This document shows, one piece after another, positions 1-6,803 of a stretch of 17,056 nucleotides of DNA. The stretch covers positions 1 through 17,056 of the forward strand of contig DJVZ01000063.1 in assembly GCA_002441395.1 (NCBI GenBank), written 5' to 3'. The number at the start of each line of letters is the position of its first letter. The first letter of the stretch is position 1. Below the pieces are notes generated by a model, which saw only the letters and a list, made by a program, of their open reading frames with translations, was not told the DNA's origin and did no database searches. Both the position numbers and the translations under genes were made by a program. Source of the DNA: Spirochaetaceae bacterium UBA6243 (GTDB lineage: Bacteria > Spirochaetota > Spirochaetia > Treponematales > Rectinemataceae).

Positions 1-83
1 TGCCGGCAGTGGGACTTGAACCCACACGCCCTCGCGAGCAGCAGATTTTGAGTCTACCGTGTATGCCATTTCACCATGCCGGC
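1..83 (-). tRNA. tRNA-Leu (anticodon CAA)
   Basis: Read on the minus strand from 83 to 1, this folds as a class II tRNA. The 7-bp acceptor stem is GCCGGCA with TGCCGGC, U8 is present and the discriminator is A. The anticodon stem GTAGA/TCTGC encloses the loop CTCAAAA, giving anticodon CAA for codon UUG. A long variable arm with a GCTC/GGGC stem precedes the T arm GTGGG-TTCAAGT-CCCAC. The long variable arm and the A73 discriminator fit leucine. The window begins at the discriminator base, so it cannot be seen whether CCA is encoded. Confidence 0.95.
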
Positions 84-107
84 AAAACAACGAAGAAAAC
101 TTTGCGT

Positions 108-137
108 ATTTTGCCGCAGGAGCCATACATGAGTCAA
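108..137 (-). promoter_or_regulatory. Probable sigma-70 promoter of tRNA-Leu
   Basis: On the minus strand there is TTGACT (132-137, 5 of 6 matches to the -35 consensus), an 18-base spacer, then CAAAAT (108-113, 4 of 6 to the -10). The predicted start is near 101, about 18 bases before the mature tRNA 5' end at 83. The rest of the 84-254 gap holds only this and the divergent PAP2 promoter. Confidence 0.5.
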
Positions 138-241
138 GGCCGCGCATTGTCCCGTCATAAAAACTCGCTGAAATCCGGGCTGTCCAGGCATTCTGCTTAA
201 AATTGTGCTTCATCCGTCTTTCATTTTGGGGCAGTTCCGCG

Positions 242-247
242 TATAGT
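242..247 (+). promoter_or_regulatory. -10 box TATAGT placed for a leaderless PAP2 transcript
   Basis: TATAGT matches the -10 consensus at 5 of 6 positions and ends 7 bases before the ATG at 255, so transcription should begin at or next to the start codon. No Shine-Dalgarno sequence lies in the bases before the ATG. The -35 region is poor; the best is CTTTCA at 218-223, 3 of 6 with an 18-base spacer. Confidence 0.45.
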
Positions 248-254
248 ACGGCAT

Positions 255-1160
255 ATGGCACTGATTGAATCCATGCACGCGGCGGAATTGCACTATATTC
301 AGCAGCTTCAGTCCTTTTTGGGACCGGGCCTGCGCATCCCGATGCAGATTGTTTCATTATTCGCATCCGAGGCTTTTATTATTGCGATAGTTCCGGCAAT
401 ATACTGGTGTGTCCATCGCAAAAAAGGCGCGGAACTCGGCCTTCTGATTCTTGGCTCAACTTTCATAAATCTCTGGATAAAGCAATTACTTGCATGGCCC
501 CGGCCTTATGAAATAATTCCAAGCCTCGGGCTTGCAAAAGAATCGACCTATGGCATGCCATCCGGCCACAGTCAGATGAGCGTGGTATTCTGTGCATATG
601 CCGTGCAATTCCTGCCAAAAAAATGGCGCATTCCAGTTTTGACAGGCGTCCCGCTTCTCATTGGTTTTTCGAGGGTATATCTTGGTGTGCATTTCCCGAG
701 CGATGTCATCGGCGGCTACATTATCGGGGCCGTGTTTTTTATGCTGTTCAAACTGTTTGGATCAGACATCAAAAAAGCGCTGCAACATTCTGAATGGCGG
801 CTGCGCGTCATTCTTGCCGCCGTACTCTCTTTCATCATGAATTCGCTGCTTCCAGAGGACACGATGATATCGGGAGCATTCCTTGGTGCTGCTGCTGGAT
901 TTGCTCTTGCGTCGCGCAATATTCCGATAGATCAACAAGACACAGTCAGGCAAAAGATTTTCCGCTATCTGGCTGGCTTGGCAAGTACCGGCATTGTATA
1001 TTTTGCACTGAAATTCGCAAGCAATCCGCTCAATGCCTTATCCAACAACAGTCAGGCACAGCTTATTCACTTTGTCCGCTATGCAATTGTAGGTGGATGG
1101 GTGAGCTATGGCGCTCCGTTCATATTCCTCAAGCTGGGGCTTGCGACGCGCGAAGCATGA
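255..1160 (+). CDS. PAP2-family membrane phosphatase
   Basis: Predicted integral membrane lipid phosphatase of the PAP2 superfamily, which removes phosphate from lipid phosphates or diphosphates such as phosphatidic acid or undecaprenyl diphosphate. All three signature motifs of the 301-residue protein are visible: K76-x6-R83-P84, P-S-G-H at 102-105, and S139-R140-x5-H146-x3-D150. Several hydrophobic helices flank them (about 36-50, 60-80, 107-120, 127-140, 150-170, 190-220), and further hydrophobic segments run to the C terminus. The substrate cannot be told from sequence. The gene stands alone, divergent from tRNA-Leu and convergent with apbE. The ATG at 255 has no Shine-Dalgarno sequence, but a -10 box sits 7 bases upstream, so a leaderless message is likely. 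No clear terminator was found in the 44 bases before apbE. Confidence 0.88.
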   Translation: MALIESMHAAELHYIQQLQSFLGPGLRIPMQIVSLFASEAFIIAIVPAIYWCVHRKKGAELGLLILGSTFINLWIKQLLAWPRPYEIIPSLGLAKESTYGMPSGHSQMSVVFCAYAVQFLPKKWRIPVLTGVPLLIGFSRVYLGVHFPSDVIGGYIIGAVFFMLFKLFGSDIKKALQHSEWRLRVILAAVLSFIMNSLLPEDTMISGAFLGAAAGFALASRNIPIDQQDTVRQKIFRYLAGLASTGIVYFALKFASNPLNALSNNSQAQLIHFVRYAIVGGWVSYGAPFIFLKLGLATREA

Positions 1161-1204
1161 AAGCGCAAATCTGACCAAATCATAGATGCGCGTACCAAGC
1201 CGTC

Positions 1205-2248
1205 TCATTTTTCAGCGAGCTGATAATCCTTATCCTGCAAAGTAAATACTTTCCCGGCCCCGGGACTTAAGTATACCTTGTTGTCCTTGTCTATAAAAAC
1301 CGCGTATGTATCCGGAAACTGCCTGAGAAATTCCATCCCTTTTTCTATGCCCAGAATGAAAAGCGATGTCGAAAGAGCGTCCGCATCGATGCTGCTCTTC
1401 GATACTATCGATACAGAGACCAGGCCATTGTCGACAGGAAAACCTGTTTGTGTGCTCAAAATGTGGTGATAGCGTTTGCCATTCTCAAAAAAGTAACGCT
1501 CATACACGCCAGAGGTTACGACCGTCATCTGCCCGCCGGTGACAATGCCCAGATACTCGCCTCTTGCGGATTCAGGATTCTGAATGCCGACGCGCCAAGG
1601 GCTTTTATCCTTTTTGCCGCCAAAGACAAAGATATTGCCACCAAGATCGACAATCGCCGCTTTTACTTTGTGATCCGCAAGAATTTTTTCGACTTCATCC
1701 GCCGCGTAGCCTTTCGCGATCGCGCCCAGATCCAGCCGCATCCCGGGCTTTTTTAGAAACACTTTTCGAGTATTCGCGGCGAGCACCACCTGGCGCCAAT
1801 CGACAAGAGCTTTCGCGGCCAAAATTTCTTTCTCCGGCGGCACTTTTTCGTCGCCATTGCCGATATTCCAGAGCTTTACCAGCGGGCCCACCGACGGATC
1901 GAACGCGCCATTCGTGAGGCGAGCGTATTCAAGCGCCTTTGAAACGACATAAAAAGTGTCTTCCGAGACGTGTACCGGCTCTTTGCCCGCCATGGCATTG
2001 ACTCTCGAAATTTCGCTGTCGTCCTTATTCACGCTCATGTGGTTTTCAATGTTTCGCAAACGAGAAAAAACTTCACCAAGAGTCGCGTTCGTGCCTCCAT
2101 CGATAAGGCGGATGGTACAGACTGTACCAAGCACGAAATCTGTCTTGCTCAACTCCTCGGCGTAGAGAGAAGGCGCCGCAACCGTGCCTGCGGCAAGAAG
2201 TACGGCTGCCGCCACCGACCGCAATAAAAATGCTTTTGAAAATCTCAT
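1205..2248 (-). CDS. apbE: Exported ApbE-family FAD:protein FMN transferase
   Basis: Probable ApbE flavinyl transferase, which cleaves FAD and attaches FMN covalently to a Thr/Ser of target redox proteins outside the cytoplasmic membrane. Of the 347 residues, 1-30 form a Sec signal peptide with basic residues, an Ala/Val/Leu-rich core and a likely cut after SLYA. There is no lipobox cysteine, unlike the lipoprotein ApbE/Ftp of Treponema pallidum. The family core D-L-G-A-I-A-K-G-Y-A lies at 173-182, followed by D-L-G-G-N (201-205), H261-H262, and the metal-site segment S-I-D-A-D-A-L-S-T (286-294). It is the last gene of a minus-strand operon, 24 bases after the hydrolase gene. An AAGGA ribosome site lies about 10 bases before the ATG, inside an 11-base string (ACAATCCTTCG on the plus strand) also found before the upstream gene. 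No flavinylation target is encoded here. Confidence 0.92.
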   Translation of the reverse strand: MRFSKAFLLRSVAAAVLLAAGTVAAPSLYAEELSKTDFVLGTVCTIRLIDGGTNATLGEVFSRLRNIENHMSVNKDDSEISRVNAMAGKEPVHVSEDTFYVVSKALEYARLTNGAFDPSVGPLVKLWNIGNGDEKVPPEKEILAAKALVDWRQVVLAANTRKVFLKKPGMRLDLGAIAKGYAADEVEKILADHKVKAAIVDLGGNIFVFGGKKDKSPWRVGIQNPESARGEYLGIVTGGQMTVVTSGVYERYFFENGKRYHHILSTQTGFPVDNGLVSVSIVSKSSIDADALSTSLFILGIEKGMEFLRQFPDTYAVFIDKDNKVYLSPGAGKVFTLQDKDYQLAEK

Positions 2249-2272
2249 CCTAAAACAATCCTTCGAATGTGG

Positions 2273-2992
2273 TTAATCACGCAATGCCGCGGGGAGTTCC
2301 CGTCCTATTGTGGTCCGCGGGCCATGTCCCGGAAAAACCAGCGTGGCGAATGACAAATGTGCAAGTTTTTTCAGACTGCGTTCAAGGGCAACAGGATCAG
2401 AATCCGGCGCATCGGTGCGCCCCACCCCATCCCGAAAGAGCGTATCCCCCGAAATCAAACAGGACCAACCCAAAGATTTCTCCGCAGCATCTTCCCGCGC
2501 CTCTTCGTCCGCCCCATACGACCCCGCATTGAGCACCGCCTCATAGAGGCAAATCGAACCCTGGCTGTGCCCCGGCGTATGAATCACCCGCAAGCTCGTT
2601 CCCGGCACCATCATTCCCTCTGACAGAAAAACCGCTGCCTTTGGCAAAGGTTTCCAAAATGCATGAAAATATGAGGGAGCCCCGATAGCGTCAAAAAGTT
2701 CGCGATTTGTTGTCTCGCCCGCTTCTCCAAGATAGTGGGCGTCAGCGGGATGTATTGCAATTGGAAGCTCTGTCCCCAGCATCTCGAAAAGGCCAGGGAT
2801 TGCGGCGGTATGGTCAAGATGGCCATGAGTCAGCGCTATCATGGTAGGCGCAAGCGCCTGGGTTTGTAAAAAAGAATGGATTTTTTCAGGTTCCGCTCCC
2901 GGGTCTACAACGAGAACCGCGCCTTCCGATGCCACGATATAGCAATTTTCCCCAATGGGGCCTACTTTGAGTCGCCAAACAGTCGATGCCAT
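2273..2992 (-). CDS. Metallo-beta-lactamase-fold hydrolase (glyoxalase II-like)
   Basis: Predicted cytoplasmic zinc hydrolase of the glyoxalase II/YcbL-like branch. In 239 residues the metal ligands are complete: T-H-G-H-L-D-H at 55-61 (H56, H58, D60, H61), H142 in H-T-P-G-H-S, D183 in S-G-D-T-L-F, and H223 in F-P-G-H-G. The family normally hydrolyses thioesters such as lactoylglutathione, but many members have other substrates, so the reaction is not assigned. An acidic, Ala/Glu-rich stretch at about 155-175 lies between the H142 and D183 motifs and makes the protein a little longer than typical short members. The ATG is 3 bases after the stop of the RNA-binding protein gene and has an AAGGA site 9 bases upstream, so the two are co-transcribed and apbE follows. 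Confidence 0.9.
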   Translation of the reverse strand: MASTVWRLKVGPIGENCYIVASEGAVLVVDPGAEPEKIHSFLQTQALAPTMIALTHGHLDHTAAIPGLFEMLGTELPIAIHPADAHYLGEAGETTNRELFDAIGAPSYFHAFWKPLPKAAVFLSEGMMVPGTSLRVIHTPGHSQGSICLYEAVLNAGSYGADEEAREDAAEKSLGWSCLISGDTLFRDGVGRTDAPDSDPVALERSLKKLAHLSFATLVFPGHGPRTTIGRELPAALRD

Positions 2993-2995
2993 TTG

Positions 2996-3559
2996 TTACA
3001 ATCCTTCGGGAAATGATTCTGAGCGTTTTTTCGCGGGTTTTATTTCCAAAGCACGGCCATTGATCTCTGTGCCAACCATCGCGGATATGATCCGCTGAGC
3101 TTCCTGTACAGGAACTTCGATAAATGAATAATTCTCCAACAAGTGCACACGACCCAGCGTATCTTGTGGCAAGCCCGTTCGCTCGGCAATTTTCTTCTTC
3201 AGTTCCAGAGGCTTGAGATGGTGGCGTTTGCCCATCGACACAAAAAGCGACACCATTGCCTTGTTCTGTAGCTCCTGCTTTGGTTCCACGTTCGTTTGTT
3301 CCATAGCGTTTCGTGAACGGGGCGCTGGCTCCTGGAGCACTTTTTTAGGTGACTTTGGTCGATAAATGCCGGCGGCACGAAGTATCATGAGTGCTGAGGC
3401 ATACGAACGAAGATGGAAGGGAACCTTTTTTCTAAACGCTCTTCGCACATCTTCGAGAAGTTTTGCATCCTGAGGATGTTTCAGTTCTTCGAGCAAACCT
3501 TCGAGAAACGCCTCGAGGTTTTTTTCGTTAAATTTGGAGGCTGCGGTATCGTCCGGCAC
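2996..3559 (-). CDS. Stand-alone DbpA-type RNA-binding domain protein
   Basis: A 187-residue protein whose C-terminal part (about 102-176) matches the DbpA/CsdA RNA-binding domain that normally ends DEAD-box helicases. The pattern runs V-S-L-F-V-S-M-G-K, then a helix, then L-G-R-V-H-L-L-E-N-Y-S-F-I-E-V-P (135-150) and a final G-R-A-L-E-I-K-P. In DbpA this domain binds a hairpin of 23S rRNA. There is no helicase here. The N-terminal half (1-70) is helical and charged, and 71-100 looks like a linker. A role in ribosome assembly or RNA metabolism is inferred only. The start is GTG, chosen because CAGGAG lies 7 bases upstream; that site sits in the loop of a short hairpin (ACAAC-AGGA-GTTGT). First gene of a three-gene minus-strand operon with a good promoter at 3602-3631. 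Confidence 0.8.
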   Translation of the reverse strand: MPDDTAASKFNEKNLEAFLEGLLEELKHPQDAKLLEDVRRAFRKKVPFHLRSYASALMILRAAGIYRPKSPKKVLQEPAPRSRNAMEQTNVEPKQELQNKAMVSLFVSMGKRHHLKPLELKKKIAERTGLPQDTLGRVHLLENYSFIEVPVQEAQRIISAMVGTEINGRALEIKPAKKRSESFPEGL

Positions 3560-3601
3560 GAAACAACTCCTGTTGTCTGATAAAATAATGGTTGATGTGG
3601 T

Positions 3602-3631
3602 AATATACTTTAGTTTTCGCTCTTGTGTAAA
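3602..3631 (-). promoter_or_regulatory. Sigma-70 promoter of the RNA-binding protein/hydrolase/apbE operon
   Basis: On the minus strand TTTACA (3626-3631, 5 of 6) and TATATT (3602-3607, 5 of 6) are separated by 18 bases, giving a start near 3595 and a leader of about 36 bases before the GTG at 3559. It overlaps the aroDE promoter read the other way. Confidence 0.6.
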
Positions 3632-3638
3632 CTATAGA
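3609..3638 (+). promoter_or_regulatory. Candidate sigma-70 promoter of aroDE
   Basis: TTTAGT (3609-3614, 3 of 6), an 18-base spacer, and TATAGA (3633-3638, 5 of 6) would start transcription near 3646, about 56 bases before the aroDE ATG. Its -35 and spacer lie within the divergent operon promoter, so the two may exclude each other. Confidence 0.4.
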
Positions 3639-3701
3639 CAAGGAATTGCGGGCTGCGCAACAATGCCCAGAAGTCGTGCAAGCCAACAATGACGAGGTGA
3701 T

Positions 3702-5228
3702 ATGGAAAAGAACGATAGGCCCAAAATTTGCATTTGCCTGACGGGAGAAACAATCGCGGAAGACCTGCGCATCCTCGAACGGTATCGATCGATGGTGGAT
3801 TATGCCGAGCTTAGAGCCGACTGCCTGGATCCAAATGAACGCTTCTACATTCGCTCATTTCCCGAAAAAGCGGGCCTTCCCTGCATCCTCACCATCCGCC
3901 GGCTCCAGGATGGCGGCAAATTCGAAGATGGCGAAGGTGTCCGGCTTGTCCTGTTTGCCAAAGCGCTTTCTTTTCCAAAAGCCGAGGCAAGCGCCAACTA
4001 TGCATTTGTCGATCTCGAATGTGATTTCAAGGCTCCTGTGGTTGAGGAAGCCTGCCACACTTTCGGCACCCGCATCGTTCGCTCCCTCATTTATCGCGAC
4101 AGCTTACCTGAAAACCTCGACACTGCGTACGATCAACTGACGCTGGAAGAGGATGAAATTCCTAAGCTCACCGTCAATCCCCAAAACTCCGCCGATTTTA
4201 TCCGCTTTCTGGAATGGTCTCTGCAAAGACCGAAACGTGATCAAATACTCATCGCGCGCGGTCCCTATGGCATCGTTTCCCGTATCTTGGCCTGGCGTCT
4301 GGGCTCGATGTGGACGTATGCAAGCCCTTTGCAGTACGGAATGGAGATGGCTGCCCCAGGGCACTTCGATCCTCAAGATCTCGTCAATATTTACAACTTC
4401 GACCTCGTTGATCCTGACACAGTGATCTATACCTTGATTGGACAGCATTCCATTGCCCAGTCCCTCTCGCCATATCTGCACAATACAGCCTTCAGGAAAA
4501 TGGGAAAAAATGCCCTTCTTGTCCCCACGCCAGTCGATTCTTTTAGCGATGGACTTAAGATACTTGAGATGCTCGGCGGCAAAGGTGCTGCAATCACGGT
4601 GCCTTTTAAGGAAGATGTGCTGCCTTTCCTCGCCATCCACTCCACCGATGTAAAACGCATCGGCGCCTGTAATACTCTCGTGTGGCGAGATTCAGCCTGG
4701 GCTGGCTATAACACCGATGCGGATGGTTTCGAGCGCAGTCTTTTGGAATTTCTGGGCAAACAGGATATTTCCGGCTGTCGGGCGACATTGATCGGTGCAG
4801 GCGGAGCCGCGAAATCGATTGCGCTCGCTTTGTTCCGCAAAGGCGCACACGCGCTTGTTCTCAACCGGACCTACAGCGCCGGTCGCGACTTGGCAAGAAA
4901 ATATGACTTTTCGTATACCCACCTCGACGACAGGGCGATCGATCAAATCTCCGAGTATTCCAATCTCATTGTGCAGGCGACAAGCCTTGGCATGAAAGGC
5001 GAAAGCGACCCGATCAATTTTTACGAATTCAAAGGCTCGGAAGCGGTATTCGATCTTATCTATCATCCTTCAAAGACCGTGCTATTGAAGCGGGCCGAAG
5101 CGGCGGGCTGCCGCACCATCAACGGCTATAAAATGTTGTGCTACCAGGCGGCAGGTCAGTATAAGCTCTGGATGAACGAGCCGCCGCCCGACATCTACGC
5201 GCAGCTCGAACAGCCCGAATCCTCATAA
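3702..5228 (+). CDS. aroDE: Bifunctional type I 3-dehydroquinate dehydratase / shikimate dehydrogenase
   Basis: A 508-residue fusion for steps 3 and 4 of the shikimate pathway: dehydroquinate to dehydroshikimate, then NADPH reduction to shikimate. Residues about 7-232 are the type I dehydroquinase. E36/R38 match the E-W-R-V-D motif, R66 sits in the T-I-R-R strand, K155 in I-P-K-L-T-V is the Schiff-base lysine, and R194 matches the substrate arginine. The position of the catalytic His143 of E. coli AroD holds no histidine (segment R-S-L-I-Y-R-D), and the lid S-A-P-G-Q reads A-A-P-G-H (218-221 region). Residues about 241-495 are a complete shikimate dehydrogenase: S-L-S-P-Y-L-H-N (254-261), K303 in V-P-F-K-E, N324, D339, G-A-G-G-A-A (365-370), N-R-T (388-390) and Q482. 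ATG chosen from the GAGGTGAT ribosome site just upstream. era follows after 74 bases. Confidence 0.93.
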   Translation: MEKNDRPKICICLTGETIAEDLRILERYRSMVDYAELRADCLDPNERFYIRSFPEKAGLPCILTIRRLQDGGKFEDGEGVRLVLFAKALSFPKAEASANYAFVDLECDFKAPVVEEACHTFGTRIVRSLIYRDSLPENLDTAYDQLTLEEDEIPKLTVNPQNSADFIRFLEWSLQRPKRDQILIARGPYGIVSRILAWRLGSMWTYASPLQYGMEMAAPGHFDPQDLVNIYNFDLVDPDTVIYTLIGQHSIAQSLSPYLHNTAFRKMGKNALLVPTPVDSFSDGLKILEMLGGKGAAITVPFKEDVLPFLAIHSTDVKRIGACNTLVWRDSAWAGYNTDADGFERSLLEFLGKQDISGCRATLIGAGGAAKSIALALFRKGAHALVLNRTYSAGRDLARKYDFSYTHLDDRAIDQISEYSNLIVQATSLGMKGESDPINFYEFKGSEAVFDLIYHPSKTVLLKRAEAAGCRTINGYKMLCYQAAGQYKLWMNEPPPDIYAQLEQPESS

Positions 5229-5254
5229 AGGGACCTGCCATACAAAACAAGACT

Positions 5255-5284
5255 AAAATCGAACCTGAAAATTGAATTTCAATC
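5255..5284 (+). promoter_or_regulatory. Weak promoter candidate and small palindrome before era
   Basis: TAAAAT (5255-5260) matches the -10 consensus at 5 of 6, but the best -35 is only GGGACC (5231-5236, 3 of 6, 18-base spacer). A 13-base inverted repeat ATTGAA-T-TTCAAT lies at 5272-5284, just before the GGAGG of era. era may equally be read from the aroDE promoter. Confidence 0.25.
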
Positions 5285-5302
5285 ACTGCAAAGGAGGTCG
5301 GG

Positions 5303-6178
5303 ATGCCAAAATCTGCGTTCGTCGCCATCATCGGCAGGCCGTCGGCCGGAAAATCCACTCTTCTCAACGCGCTGTGTGGCGCAAAAGTCTCGATTGTCAG
5401 CTCCGTCCCCCAAACGACGCGCAATGCGATCCGCGGCATCGTAACCCGCCCGCAGGGCCAGCTCATTTTTGTCGATACGCCGGGCTACCATATCTCAGAG
5501 AAAAAACTCAACCTCAAGCTTCGCGAGCTTGTCCTGCAGTCACTTTCGGAAGTAGACCTGATTCTCTATGTCATCGACGCAACGCGCGATCCCGGCAAGG
5601 AGGAGGAAGCCATCATTGAACTTCTCTCCAAAGAAGCCCGACGGATCGTCATCGCCATCAATAAAATTGATCATCCTGAAGCCAGGCCTCTCTCTGTCGA
5701 AGAATTTGTCATACCGCGCTTGCCGGACGCAAAGCGCATCTCCATATCCGCCTCGCAGGGCACGAATTTGAGCCTTCTCCTCGACGCGCTGTTCTCGCTC
5801 GCGCCCGAAGGACCTTTCTGGTATCCCGAGGAAATCTACACCGATCAGGAGCCCGTGTTCCGTATTGGCGAGATCATTCGGGAAAAAGCCATTTCGCACA
5901 CACGAGATGAATTGCCGCACGCCATAGCCGTCGAGTACCGGGATTCTTCAAAGCGAGCCGACGGTGTACTGTTTGCGCGCTTTGATATTCTTGTGGAGAG
6001 GGATTCCCAGAAAGCCATTGTTATAGGGCGCCAGGGGTCGGTAATAAAGCGCATCCGCGAAGAGGCCGAAGCGGACCTTAAAAAGCTCTTCGACTACCCC
6101 ATCAAGCTGCAGTTGCAGGTAGCCGTCGATCCGGATTGGCGCAAAAGCGATTCGGTGCTTTCGCGCATGATTTTTTAA
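5303..6178 (+). CDS. era: GTPase Era
   Basis: Essential-type GTPase that binds the 3' end of 16S rRNA and assists small-subunit maturation. The 291 residues match the usual Era length. GTPase motifs are in order: G1 G-R-P-S-A-G-K-S-T (11-19; the usual N-V is S-A here), G2 region P-Q-T-T-R-N (36-41), G3 D-T-P-G (58-61), G4 N-K-I-D (120-123) and G5 S-A-S (149-151). The C-terminal KH domain, about 200-285, carries the G-R-Q-G-S-V-I-K-R-I loop (242-251). The ATG has a strong GGAGG site 6-10 bases upstream. It lies 74 bases after aroDE and converges with pth across a 46-base gap in which no convincing terminator was seen. Confidence 0.97.
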   Translation: MPKSAFVAIIGRPSAGKSTLLNALCGAKVSIVSSVPQTTRNAIRGIVTRPQGQLIFVDTPGYHISEKKLNLKLRELVLQSLSEVDLILYVIDATRDPGKEEEAIIELLSKEARRIVIAINKIDHPEARPLSVEEFVIPRLPDAKRISISASQGTNLSLLLDALFSLAPEGPFWYPEEIYTDQEPVFRIGEIIREKAISHTRDELPHAIAVEYRDSSKRADGVLFARFDILVERDSQKAIVIGRQGSVIKRIREEAEADLKKLFDYPIKLQLQVAVDPDWRKSDSVLSRMIF

Positions 6179-6224
6179 ATGCCTGGTGTATGAGCCTCGG
6201 CTCTTCCAACGCATTTCGGGACAC

Positions 6225-6803
6225 TTACGGCGAGATGGACAGCACTTTTTTATAGCGCACTTCGAACCCCTCAATCCCCTCGGAGAATAGCGCATAAAAA
6301 GTCTTCTCAGCTTCAGGAAACACCTTTGTCGTTAGAAAATCGAGCTGCTCTCCGGTAAACGGCGAAAGCACATATCCCGCGATATCATCGTGATCGGGCC
6401 TGCCAATGCCAAAGCGCAACCTCCAAAAATCCCTCGTCCCAAGATGCCGTTCCAGGGAGCGCAAACCGTTGTGCCCGCCAAGGCCGCCCGAAAACTTGTA
6501 GCCAAAAGCGCCAAACTGCATTTCAAGTTCATCGTGCACCACAAGAATTTCTTCCGGCTTGCACCGATAGAAACGCGCCGCCTCGATGACGCTTTCTCCC
6601 GACAAATTCATGAATGTATGCGGTTTTAAGAAATAGGCCGTCTCCGGCCCCAAATCGGCCTGGGCAATTTTGCCCTTGAACTTCGAGCTCCACTGCAATT
6701 CCGCCCCGATTCGCGTCGATTCGAGAAAAAGCCACGCAACATTGTGACGATGGTTGTGGTATTCTTTTCCGAAATTTCCTAAAAACGCGCATAACCGTAT
6801 CAT
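6225..6803 (-). CDS. pth: Peptidyl-tRNA hydrolase
   Basis: Releases tRNA from peptidyl-tRNAs that drop off ribosomes. The 192-residue length is normal for bacterial Pth. Active-site residues are present: N10 in L-G-N-F-G (usual N-P-G is N-F-G here), H20 in R-H-N-V, N66 in K-P-H-T-F-M-N-L-S-G, D91 in V-H-D-E-L, and H111-N112 in G-G-H-N-G, followed by F-G-I-G-R-P (131-136). The ATG overlaps the TGA of the upstream PHP-domain gene (ATGA), so translation is coupled and both share one transcript. It converges with era. Confidence 0.96.
   Translation of the reverse strand: MIRLCAFLGNFGKEYHNHRHNVAWLFLESTRIGAELQWSSKFKGKIAQADLGPETAYFLKPHTFMNLSGESVIEAARFYRCKPEEILVVHDELEMQFGAFGYKFSGGLGGHNGLRSLERHLGTRDFWRLRFGIGRPDHDDIAGYVLSPFTGEQLDFLTTKVFPEAEKTFYALFSEGIEGFEVRYKKVLSISP

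Noticed and set aside
9..200. A 63-codon plus-strand frame starting in the tRNA complement
   Set aside because: It overlaps the tRNA antisense and its promoter, has no ribosome site and no protein likeness.
1163..1191. GCGCA ... TGCGC inverted repeat in the gap between the PAP2 gene and apbE
   Set aside because: A 5-bp stem with a long loop and no T tail in either direction; not a supportable terminator.
2255..2265. Shared 11-base string before apbE and before the hydrolase gene (2998-3008) as a regulatory repeat
   Set aside because: It contains the AAGGA ribosome site at similar distance from each start; the likeness is explained well enough by ribosome binding.
4104..4640. A 178-codon minus-strand frame inside aroDE
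   Set aside because: Antisense shadow of a conserved bifunctional enzyme; no family motifs.
6179..6224. GAGC-CTCG-GCTC between era and pth as a bidirectional terminator
   Set aside because: The stem is 4 bp and no T run follows on either strand.
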